The translations under genes and the position numbers were made by a program. A DNA stretch of 64,000 nt from Kryptolebias marmoratus (taxonomy: Eukaryota > Chordata > Actinopteri > Cyprinodontiformes > Rivulidae): contig NC_051431.1 of the NCBI RefSeq assembly GCF_001649575.2, positions 2,010,048 to 2,074,047 of the forward strand, given 5' to 3'. Within the stretch, counting starts at the first letter, position 1; each line of letters starts with the position of its first letter. Under the pieces are notes generated by a model. That model saw only the letters and a list, made by a program, of their open reading frames with translations. It was not told the DNA's origin and did no database searches. Shown here one piece after another: positions 45,901-58,403 of this stretch.

Positions 45901-48900
45901 NNNNNNNNNNNNNNNNNNNNNNNNNNNNNNNNNNNNNNNNNNNNNNNNNNNNNNTCAATGTTTGTTGGGAATTGTCTTACAAAACTAGGAAGGATTTTTG
46001 GTTTATATATGAAAAGTTATGGTTTTTTATTGATTTTAAACGCAACTTTTAAGAAAATGCCCCGTGAAATCAGGCATTTTAGCTGCAACAATCACAAAAA
46101 ATGCCCGCGAAATCCTGGAGGGATTGGTAAATGTAAATTAAAACAGAATGCAATGATTTGCAAACCTCTGGAAAAATAAGGTAATTTTAAATTTGATGGC
46201 AGCAACAAATCTCAGGTCTAAAACATTCAGTGAACTCAGACACTGCAGCTGAACCACTCGATCAATAAACGTTTAATAAAAAGCACATATTTGGTATTTA
46301 TCTGTGCCTTTTTATCTCCCTCTCATACTTTCAGTGTTTTTTCTTCACCAAACTCTTCTCACTCCTCATGCTTCGGCTGCACAGCTTCTTACGTTTTCTT
46401 TCTTCTGCCTTCAGGATAATTTTGGTTACGACCTTCCAGCAGTCGAGGCAGCGATGAAGAAACACGAGGCCATCGAGGCGGACATCGCCTCGTACGAAGA
46501 GAGAATCGGCGTGGTCGTGGAGCTTGCCGCGGAGATGGAGAAGGAAGGGTACTACGACATCCGGCGTATCTCGGCACGTAAGGAGAACATCTTGGGTCAG
46601 TGGAGTCTCCTGAAGGAGCTGGTGGCTGGCAGGAGGACTCGCCTGGAGAAGAACCTGGCCTTGCAGAAGACTTTTCAGGACATGGTGTACATGATCGACT
46701 GGATGGAGGGCACACAGGTACTGGGCAGTGAGTGAAACTGCAGAGGCAGGAATATCGGTGCAGGTTTTTCTTATATTAGATATCTTGTTGATCTCTTGAA
46801 ACCTCTCAGGTCCAGCTGCTGTCGAAGGATTTTGGGAAGCATCTTCTGGAGGTGGACGACCTGCTGCAGAAGCACGGTTTACAGGAAGCTGATATCACCG
46901 TTCAGGCTGAGAGAGTAGAGACGCTCAACGCTGCTGCTCTTAAATTCACCACAATAGAAGGTACGCAGACACACAGTGCAGTAATAATTCATCTTTTAAT
47001 CACAAAGTGTTTGTAAGGCATGCATTTATCAACAGATTTACGTTCTAGATCTTAAATGTTTAGAATTTAATGTGAAACGATGACTGGCTCAGAGATGTAA
47101 CTAACGACTGCAGAATCTGTTCTGGTTCTTTTTTTTTAAATGATTTCCATGTTCATTAGTCTTTGCTTTGTTGTTTGCCAGGTTACCAACCATGCGACCC
47201 ACAGGTGATCTGTAACCGTGTGAACCACGTCTCTTCCTGTTTGGAGGAGCTGAAACAACTGGCGGCTAAAAGACGTGCCGAGCTGGAGGAGTCGAGACAA
47301 CTGTGGGCTTTTTTTCAGGTGGGATGGGTCACAGAAACAGGCAGGACCGCTGGGGGTTTCAAACAGGTTTGAACTGAGTAACTGAGCTCACAATTAAAGC
47401 CTTTTTAAAAGGTAGGACAGCAGAATATAATATTTAGTAAATCACTTGGTCATATTCCACTTTGTAAAGATTTCGGTTTTTATCAATAAAAGTCTCCCAA
47501 AGGCAGACATGCAATACTGCAGTCTCATCTAAATTAGCTGAGAATCAGTATTTAGTTGTTGTGAGGAAGTTAAAACTGAATTATTAAAGCTAAATGAAAC
47601 ACTAGCTAAAAGCTAAATGTAGCAAAACACTGAATAAAAGCCAAAAATTGCAAAACTCTACCTTTAAAATAGTTTACTAAAAGTAGCAATAAGTTACCTT
47701 AAAGCTAAAAGTAGCAAAACACCAGCTAAAAGCTAGCCTAGCCGAAAGTAGACAAACATTAACTAAAAGCTAAAGTAGCAAAAATCTATTTAAAAGCAGC
47801 AAAAGACTAGCCAAAAGCTAAACGTAACAAAAAGCTAGCTAAAACTGGTAGTAATAGATTTTCAGCGACAACAATGTTTCTGATGGAGTTGAAGACAACT
47901 TAATTTACTTCCAGAGGAAAAATATTTGTAAAGTGAAATATTTTAAAAAGTTTCAAAAACTGAAACTCACAGGTCGGTTCTCCTGAATGAGCTGAATGTT
48001 TTGATGTATGAACGGCTAAAATATGAGATTAAAAACAGTGTTCAGTCATGAGATCCAGTTTTATTTGATGCTTTAGTTTAACTGAAGCATTTTCACATCT
48101 TTAACTCACAACTTTCTAAAGTTTTTACCAGAATTCTTCTTCTGAAAAGCAAATGATGATTAGTTCTGATAAATGATTAGTTTTACTGATAAATTAGACA
48201 GATTTATTTCTTATTATATTTTTGAGGGAGCCTTAGTTTGGTCTTTGACCTTAGAGAGGAGGAGGAGAGGCCTGTCTACAATCAGGAACTTTTATTTTAT
48301 CTTTCGTTTCTTTTCTGTTCCCTCGTTCTGTGTCTTGTGCTTTTCTTTTAAGTCCGTGTTTTTGCTCTTTTCTACTTTTCCTTGCTTTTTAGAATAAGTG
48401 ATGATAGAAAGCAGACTTTCCTTGCCTCGAACAAACCCCCATTTTTTGATTTCCTGTCTGTTCCTCTGTTAGGAGCTGGAGGAGTCGGAGGCCTGGATTC
48501 GGGAGAAAAGCTCCATCCTGGCCTCTCAGGGTTACGGCAAAGATCTGAGCAGCGTTCTAAGATTACTGCAGAAACACAAAACTCTGGCCGGGGAGCTGCT
48601 GGCTCACCGCTCCCTGCTGCAGGTGTGTTACTGGAGACTTTTCAGAAAACATTTACCCTGTCTTTTAAAAGGTCTACCTTTTTCTCCTAGTGAATATCAA
48701 CTTTTTAACATCGTAGACGTATCATAGAAGAGTTTCACATGCAGCGTTAAAGTCTGACCGTCAGAAACATCATTTATTTACACAATGGTTTAAAAAGTCA
48801 TAAATTAGAGTCAGATTTAAATAGAAAAAAGTAAAATATTTGTCAGGGTTTAAAGTATTCATAATTTACCTGGCTGTGTGTCAGAACCTAAACCTTAAAG

Positions 48901-51900
48901 AAGCACCTTAAAGAGGCTTTGTTGTTTTTCCATCTTCTCCAGAACACCATAAAGCGCGGGAAGCAGATTCTGAGTGAAAAGAGCTTTGGTACTGTGGGGA
49001 TCCAGGAGCGCATCATGGAGGTTAAAGGCGAGTGGAAGAAGCTGGAGGACCAGGCGGCGCAGCACCTCAACCACCTGCAGGAGTCCCTCAATTTCTTCCA
49101 GTTCTCCACGGAAACCGACGACGTGGCGGCCTGGCTGCAGGACGCCTACCGCCTGGTGTCCAGCGAGGACTTCGGTCACGACGAGTACTCCACGCAGTCG
49201 CTGCTGAAGAAGCACAGAGGCGTCACCGAGGCCATCGACAAACATCGCTTCCACGTGGTGGCGCTGCGCAAACACGTGGTGGCGCTGCCTCTGAGATACC
49301 GTGAGCAGGAGGTGTGCACACCTCAAACGCAAAGATGAATGTTCTCGGCGAAATTAGTCTTTTTAAAAACTGTTTGTCCTTTCTGTGTCCTGCTCCGTCC
49401 CCTGCAGGAGGTGCAGGTTCGTATGGGAGAGGTGGAGCAGCTGTACACGGAGGTCGCTGAGGTCGCGGTGCTGAGGCAGCAGTGGCTTCACGACGCGCTC
49501 GCAGTTTACCGCATGTTCAGCGAGGTCAACGCCTGCGAGCTGTGGATCGATGAGAAGGAGCAGTGGCTTGACAAGATGGAGATCCCTGAACGGCTGGAGG
49601 ACGTGGAGGTGGTGGCACACAGGTGAGGAGGAGGAGGAGGAGGTCCTGAATGTACGACTGGACCTGTTTGACCCGTTTCTGTGACCCACACTTTGATTGT
49701 TGCAGGTTTGAGAGCCTGGACCAGGAGATGAACAGCCTGATGGGGCGGATCCTGGATGTTAATCAGATAGTTCAGCAGCTCCTGGACGGAGGTCATCCAT
49801 CTTCTACGGAGGTCAGAGGTTGTCAAGACCACCTTAACTCCAGGTACTGAAACAGTTCTGATGATACAAAAAGCACCAACTACTAAAATATATTTTACTA
49901 CAGTAATTCTGACATGTAACTGTTTCACAAACACATTTATGCTTCAGCAAATACAACTCCTTCGGCTGGAACTGAAGGAAAAAATGATTAATGTGAAAAT
50001 TCTGAGTGCTGAATGACTGCTGATATCTGCAGAAGCTGAAGTTGTTAAAGCTAAAAAAAATGAAAGTAGCTAAAAGCTAAAACATGCAAAACATTATCAA
50101 AAAAGGGCAAAATGTTAGCTACAAATTAAAAGTATCAAAGGGTTAGCTAAAAGTAATTAAACGTGACTAACAGTTGCTACCTTAAAGCTAAATGTAATAA
50201 ATGGCTAACTAAAAGTTAAAAAAGGTCAAAGGTTTACTAAAAACTATAAGTAAATGTAGCAGAGCTTTAGCTAAAGGCTGAAAGTAACATGAGGAATAAA
50301 TAATAGAGCCAAATTTTAAAGAGAACAATGTTTTTGAACAAGTTGAAGAAAAACCTAAAGTCTCAGCAGCCGTCTCCTGAATGAGCAGAACGTTTGATTT
50401 TTTGGCTAAAATAGGACAAAGTATGTGGAAGTAGTTAAATAAATGTAATAAAATATACACAAAACTAGCTGAAAATGATCTTTTTTAATGACATACATCT
50501 AACCTTTTTACTCAGTAACTCCTCGCCGCCTATAAGACGTCAGCTCACCCAGCCTGTCTGCCTCCCTGCGACTCTGTGATTACCTCATTATAGTCACGGG
50601 GATCAGTGTGTGTGTGTGTGTGTGTGTGTGTTAATGGGTCGCTCTTGGCTGATTGGGTCAGGCCTGCTGGTCTGGAGCGGATTCAGAAGAACATATTGTA
50701 CGACGACATGTTAAGCAGAAAAGGGCTGGGCTGAGTGGAGAACTGATTCACATAAATCAGATCAGTTTCATTAAACCAAACCAGGTCAGCAGAACAAGAC
50801 AAGTTTAATAGCAGTGGTCTCCGTCATGTCAAAACCGTTTCTTAATGAAATATAAACTCATCAGTTGTTAACAGAAACAGTTTGATGGCAGTCTGAAGGA
50901 TTAGGGACAAAATTACTCATTTTATACTAAAATAAAAAAAGAAAAAGTTATTTTTGTTTATTTACGGTTTGGTAATTAATAATTGTTCCAACATATCCAA
51001 ACCAAGCAAGCAACCAAATTAAGTCTTTTTTGCATTTTTTTTATCACTGATTCTCCAAACTGAGATCATTTTGATTGCTGTCTCCTGCAAGTAAGACACT
51101 GACCGCTCGTAACCACTCCACACACCCCCACTTTAATAAAATCAAACTATGTCTTGAAGAAAACAATATTCTAAACAGCACAATTACAAAATAAAAGTCC
51201 CTTAATCAGTATTGCTGTGATAAAATCTGTAAGATTTCACATTTGAGTTTATCTGTTGCCACAACATTTAGCAGGAATGAAAGGCTGTTCTGTTCGACTT
51301 CAACCTTTTATTCTCCAAATATAATTTTGTTCTTTCGGACTCAGGTGGAACAGCATCGTGGAACTTGTAGAGCAGAAGAAGGACCAGCTGGACTCGATGT
51401 TACGCCTGCAGAATTACCTGCTGGAGTGCCAGGAGATAAAATCCCAGATACAGGAGAAGAGGAAAGCCATTGACGCCACCCAGTACGTGGGCAGCGATTT
51501 GGGAGGAGTCCTGGCTCTGCAGAGACGCCTCTCGACCATGGAGGGGGCCCTGTCGGTCCTGGAGCCCAAGCTGCTGCACCTGCAGGTACCGCAGGGATGG
51601 AAAAATGAGCTCAAGATCTTAAAAAATTGACTCATTTTCAAACCAAATCATCAAAACTTCTTTTCTGTTTCCTGTTTGCCAACGTTAGGAGGAAGCAGAG
51701 CATCTGGCCACCGCTCACTCGGGTCGAACCATGGAGATTCTTGTTCCGTTCGATGACATCAGCGTGGAGTGGGAGGAGCTTAAACGGACGCTGCAGGGAT
51801 GTGAGGACTCACTGATGGTGGCCAGCCGCCTGCAGAGCTTCATACAGGTGGAACAAACCGACTCTTACTGATAAAAACCTCTGACACTTTCCTAAATCTG

Positions 51901-54900
51901 ACTAAATAATGAACTGATGAGCTGTAAAACATAAAACATTTTATGCTTATTGCTTACATTAAACTGTTCATAGAGCTGTTCTGTTTCTTTACATAAAAAC
52001 ACAAGAAGATTTGAAAAGGCTTCATACGGAGAGCTAATGTGAAAGTTCTCCTGATTATAAATATCTAAATGGTTGGTTTTATGATACGATGATGATCGTT
52101 AGAAACTGGTAATTACATCGGTGTTGTTGGACACTAAACAGCAACTAAAAACTCACCGATTTCAGCTTTATCTTACAGAAATGAAAGCCTTTATCGACTT
52201 TGAAAACGTAACTTTTGATAATCCTAAGAGTTGAACAGAAGGAAACTCTTTCAGATGGGAGGAGAAACTTCTGTAAGAAGCCCAGTTATCTAAGGATTGC
52301 TGTGTCCTAGATGACTGATATCTGCACCTTATAATACCTGATATCATGAGCTGTTAGAATATTTATAAATAAATTTATGTACAGTAGATTCCACCTCATG
52401 CAGCCGCCATATTGTGAGAGAGAAGCCTTGCTTTTTAATTTATAAAGGTCCATATCCAAACAACATAACTCTGCGAACATGAAGCTGGTTTGATTTATTT
52501 AAAATGTCCATCTTGTTTGATTTAACAGGTTCAACACTTTACATTTGTGTTTATATAAGTATTGTTGGTCCTCTTACAGCTCATTGAAACAAAGCTTCAT
52601 TTCTTGTGCAAGTGATTCAGTTACAAACATTTGTCCAATGCAGGGGTGGCCAACCCTGGTCCTCAGGGCCACCATCCTGCAGGTTTTCCTTGTTTCTCTG
52701 CTCCAACACACCTGATTCAGAGGTTAAATCACCTCTTCATGTTCTGCAGAAGCCTGTTAATCACCCATTGATTCAAATCAGGTGTGTTGGAGCAGAGGAA
52801 CAAGGAAAACCTGCAGGATGGTGGCCCTCCAGGACCAGGATTGCCTACCCCTGGTCTAATGTATACCTGCATGCCTTTAGTTTGTGAAAAAGTAAACAAA
52901 AAAAGCTGTCAAAATAAATTATTTCTTGCTTATTTTATAAATATATGCTAAAATAGTACGGACAGATTCTTTGGTGCCCTTAAAGAGACGATTAATCTTT
53001 GTTTTATAGTCTTGCAGCTGTCTTCAAGCTTTCCATCAGCCAATCAGTCCGTTTAAAGGGAACAGTCACTGGGTAGTTTGTTATGGTTGTGTAGTTTGTT
53101 TTGGTTGCGTAGTTTGGTTTTGTTGTGTTCACCACACTGAACATGGAGCAGAGACAGTAAAGGTGAGAGCTGCTGAGTGAAGATTATAGATCTCCATCTC
53201 CAAGCAGCTTCATGTTCCTCTGACCACAGCTGTATGAGTATAAGATTCATGGGACTGTAGCAAAACTCCCAGGATGTGGGCGCAAGAGGAAATGCGACCC
53301 CAGGTTAATCAGACCATGGAAACCGTTCAAAACCTTTCTAACTGATCTCCAGTTTAAAGCTTTCTGACCTCTCACCGTCTGATGCATTTGGAGTCATAAA
53401 GAGCCCCATGGAAGAGGACTGAGGAGGACTCTACTTTTGGTAGAAAAACACAAGAAAATTCACCAAAATGCATGTTGTCAAGAACCAGAGTTTCTGCAAG
53501 AAGTTCTTCGACTGATGAGACAAAACTGGAGCTTTTGGCTTCAGTCGCATCGTTTTTATTGTTTTATTTTTATAGTTGAATGGTAGCAAGAAATGTATCC
53601 ACGTCTGTCCGTCTGCAGACATTTAAACTACAGAATCATGACCCGTCTCTTGTCCTGTCAGGACCTGGACTCGTTCCTCACCTGGTTGGTCCAGACTCAG
53701 ACGGCTGCTGCCTCCGACCAGCTGCCCAACGACCTGGAAGAAGCAGAGAAACTCATCAACAAACACGCTGCTCTGAAGGAGGAGATCGGACGGTACATGG
53801 CTGACGAACAACAAGCCTCTTTTTCTCGCAGGTCGTCACCTAATGTCTGTGCTGCTGTGGCTGCAGGTACGAGGAGGACTACGAGCGCCTCCAGGCCATG
53901 AACGAGCTGCTGGAGTCCGAGGACGCTCCCCTGCCTCAGGCCGCCCTGCAGCAGTGGCTCCAGAAGCTCGACGTCGGCTGGAACAAGCTCCTCGAGATGT
54001 GGGAGAGCCGGAGAGAAGTTCTGGTCCAGGCTCACATTTTTCACTTGTTCCTGCGAGACGTCAAACAGGCGGAGTCCTTCCTCAACAACCAGGTGAGGAA
54101 AGTTCGATTTGGCAGCTTTTAAGTTGTGGAGGGGTAAGAAATGACTTTCACTATCGGTTTTATTTAATTTCACTGCAGCTCGGGGTTTTTGACAACACAA
54201 CAATTTGCTCCAAAATTAAAAGATGTAAATTTTATTCTGTGCCCTCAGAAAAGAGAAAGCTGAACATTTATAAAATAAAATACAATTTCTTTAAACAAGA
54301 GATATTTACCTTAGACTTTAAAAAACTGAAATATTTATTCAATAACACGAATGTTTATTGTTTACTATTTCAGATATCATTGTGTTTTATTTGATTTAGT
54401 TGATTTTTATTCTTTTCATAAAAATGTGCATAAGTATTTTAAAAAGTTTGAACCAAATTGTTTTAAGTCACCAGTTTTTTACTGTTCTGAACACTTCATT
54501 CACACTATTATTTTCCTGATTTTCTTTTTCTGTACATTTTTTTGCAATCAAACTACTTCTGCATATTTTAACTTTACTTCTGTCAAAAACTTTGTTCTCT
54601 GAATTCAGCTTCAGTGAACTTGCTCTGGTTTCATCTTCATCTCAGTTTAGCTTTAAGCACTGGTGCTAATTTTATCTTTTAGCTATGGTTTTGATAAGTT
54701 AAGCTTTTTTTTTAAACTTATTTTTTATTGAACATTTTTTTGAACAGTTACAGTGGAGAAGTATTGGTGCATTTACATTCATATACAGATGTTCAGTAAC
54801 AATGTCTGCATTTAACTGGCTACAAAAGTGGCATCCTCCTTACATCTATAATCCCTCCATTTACCCCACTTTACAATAAACTGATCCTCCTGCAATCTTA

Positions 54901-57900
54901 ATCTATGTGTGATTTTCTCCATTACAAAGATCTCTTCCACAGTGGGCGGTTCCTGTTTATATCATAGTTTTGTGATGGTTTTTTTTGTTGCCGAGAGCAA
55001 TATTTTTAACAAATATTCATCCTCTTTTTGAATTATGTCGTATGTGAGACAGCCCAGGTAGAGTGTTTTGCATGATCTGGGTAGTCCATATCCTAATATG
55101 CTTTTCAAAATAAGGCATACATTTGCCAGTATGTAGCTAATTTCTGACAAGACCAGATTATGTGTGTGTGACCTACATTAGTCTGGCCACAGAGCCTCCA
55201 GCATGGTTGTGAACTGGTTATCGTCCTGGCCTTAATCTTTGGGGTTATGAACAATCTAACCATATTTTTCCAGCTAAATTCCCTCCACACACGGGAGCAG
55301 GTGGTCATGCACTGTTTTTTACAGATTTGAAACCATTCCTGATAAGTTAGGCTTGTAGCAGCTGTTTTGCATGCATTCATTCGGTCATTCAGCGCTCAGA
55401 TGGTCGTCTTTGTTTGATCCGTTTAAGTCGCCTGATGATCCCGGTCTTCCCGCTGCAGGAGTCGGCCCTCGCTCACGTGGAGCTCCCCACCACGGTGGAG
55501 ACGGTGGAAGTCGCCATAAAGAAGCACAAGGAGTTCACCACCACCATGGAGCTGAACCTGCACAGGATCAAAGCTGTGATCGAGGCGGGGGAAAGTCTGA
55601 TCAGTCAGAGCAACATCTACTCCGAACGCATCAGGGAGCGCATCGACACCCTCGCCAACAGGTACCTGCACACCTGACGTCACGCTGAAAACAGAGCGAG
55701 AAGGAGGGGGAAGGCTTTAACCGAGAAGCACAAAACGCTGTCAGAGTCATGTGAATTTATATGAATAATTACTGTGTGAAGATGAGAAGTTTCTATGTTT
55801 GGAATAAACAAATAGTCTCGGCTTTAACTGAAGCCGATGATTAGGCTCAAAGATCGAAGCAGCTGTTCTGCAACAACAATATTTAGAATAAAAGCATTTC
55901 AGGCTTTCAGAGGCTGCTGTGTTTCGTCCCGAATGGATTCCTGACCGTGAAATCTGAGCGACAGCTGAGGTTTTGGTCTGTTCTTTGTGTAAAAATGGGA
56001 AGGGGGGAACATACGGAGAACCACACGCTTTATTGTTCTAGATTAACATAAAAACTGGAAGCTTAAAGGTAGACTACAACCAACGCCATCAATCTAATTT
56101 ATTTATTGGATTCGTACATCATAAATAAATGTTTTTAGAAGTGGGGTTTTGTTAGGATTTTTGAAAATATTTTTAAATGTTTTGTTTGTTTCTCCTAGTT
56201 TAATTAAAAGTAAAGTAATTTTAATGTTTTTGTAGCTTTTTTGTCCTCTTCTTCTGAATGATATTAAAGATAAAACCTGCCATGAAAGGCAGGCAATCGT
56301 GTAGCTGCTTGTGTTTGTTTTGTCTGTCTGTCCGCAAAATATGTCGTGAATCATTGAGCAGATTTTAATAAAACTTTCAGAACATAATTATTAGATGTAC
56401 GTCTACAACATCTACAACAAGATGGCCACCTGAGCAAACCCCAAAATGACTATATCTTGGTTAATTTTAAAGATATCGAGCTCACATTTGTCATGGTAGT
56501 AGCTGAGAATCACCCACAACCCAAACTCTGAGCGCTAACATCTTTGTTTAAAACTTTAGCATGCAAGGCAACGGGCAATATGCATTCCTTTAAAGTTTGT
56601 TTTTTTTTAAATCATTTTTCTGTTCGTGCATTCTTTTTGATGATATCCAAGAAATAAAAATCAAACTAAAATGAAAGAAATGCATATCGCCCACCAAGGG
56701 AACCTTTCTATGTCGTCAACCTTTAGGCTTTTAATGAAACCAGTTTTTATTTGATTTGGTGAATCAAGCGAATGTAGCGACGGTGTCAGAACATCTCAGG
56801 AGAGCTGAGGACGACTAAGAAATACAAAATAAACTAAACTGATCACAGGATTAACATTAAATAAAGTTGTCATCATTTTAACACAACAGACACACACGGA
56901 GATGGTCTTATTGTGGTAAATTTTAGTTTCTGTAACCTATAATTGGTCTTTTTTTCTCGCTCTTTCAGAGGAAACCAGAACAGACAGCTGGCTCAGCAGT
57001 GGCTGGAAAAACTGAACGATCAGTGGGAGCTTCAGAGATTCCTCCAAGACTGTCACGAGGTAGGAAGCTGCTGCATATTATGGGATTGAGGATGTGATGA
57101 GGACAATTTAATTAGTCCAAGAAGAGCTCAGTTAAATCCCAGATTGTTTGTTCTTTCTAGGAAGATAATCGGTTGTAGAAGACGAGATGCTGGGTTCACG
57201 ATAACGAGACGAGATTTTATTAATATTTTAAAGAAAAAAGGTTTTGTCCCAAACTCAGCTGAGTGTTTTTTCTCCTGTCAGATTTCTCTTCAGACCAAAC
57301 TCCTTTCTGTGTTTTTATTGAATTCATATTTTAATGACAGAGAAGTGTAGCTCACACTGATGATCACATAATTAAACAGCTTCCTCCAACAGTCAGGTTG
57401 TGTTTCCACTTCACCTCAAAATTTTGATCAACTCTTTTTATTTCTCGATTTAAGAAGGTTCAAACTTTATTTCCTCAGCCTCAGATTTGACAAATCACCG
57501 TATGAACTCGGTCCTCGTCCTTATTTTAAATAATTTTAAATAAATGTGCAACAGTAGACTCTTCCTCTGCTGGTCCTTGTGCTCGACAAACAATTTAAAG
57601 TTAAGGAACATCTTCAGTGCTGATTGCACCAGACGAAGTCACGCTGGCTGTAACTCCTGCAACGTTAGAGCTCGTTACACCCCAGATTATATTATAATCT
57701 GAAGAACACAATACTCGTTTAACTGCTAGGACCACAGAGGGATCGAAGTAGCAGCATCTACTGTTCAGCAGGAGAACTGCAGTGAGTCTAAAGTTGTTGT
57801 CATACTCCATGAGAAGTCACGAAATCGGCTCTCATTCTTGTGACGAAAATGACAGCATTTTGTTCTCATAGCAGCTTCTCGACACCTCGGTTGAACATTT

Positions 57901-58370
57901 TCTCACAGGGGTTTGCACCAAGTATTGCGTGATTGGTTAGAGGTTTGTGGGCGTGTTTAGTTGCACCAGGTTGTCATTCCGCTTCCAGAAACCGGTTGTT
58001 GGTTGTGGTGCGACTGCTCGATTCGAGCTCTCCTACTTTCACACACAAAGCAGTGGTTCCTCCTCCTGCCTTCAACGTCATCATTCTGTAGTCCTGGTAT
58101 CATCTGAGCGCTCTGCATGTCGCCGCTGCACTTTTTACTCTCCGTTTGCAGAGTCACCGCTTTCTCTCTGCAAAACCTTGCTTAGTTTCAGCAACTTTCT
58201 CTCTGTGGTCCTCTTAAATAATTCAGGAGCGCAGTTCCTCATCATTAATTCAAAGGAGGAAGAGTATCTCACTCGCACATGAATGAGTGTCTGTCAGTCA
58301 TACTGTATGTCTGCTTTTTTTACCTCCAGCTCGTGGCATGAAAAACAGAAAACAAACATGGAGAGTCGTG

Positions 58371-58403
<33 letters not shown>

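Larger units (their letters stand above)
49844..51344 (+). other. sptbn4 intron 17 (contents)
   Basis: 1.5 kb, containing a family B element (49990-50440) and a GT microsatellite (50606-50631). The rest has no recognisable feature. Confidence 0.6.
51848..53661 (+). other. sptbn4 intron 19 (contents)
   Basis: 1.8 kb. It contains a complete hAT-type MITE (52641-52853) and a decayed Tc1-like fragment (53120-53570). The first 800 bases are AT-rich with nothing recognised. Confidence 0.6.

Noticed and set aside
45599..46052. Open frames of 119 and 136 codons on both strands
   Set aside because: They consist mostly of unknown residues because they run through the assembly gap.
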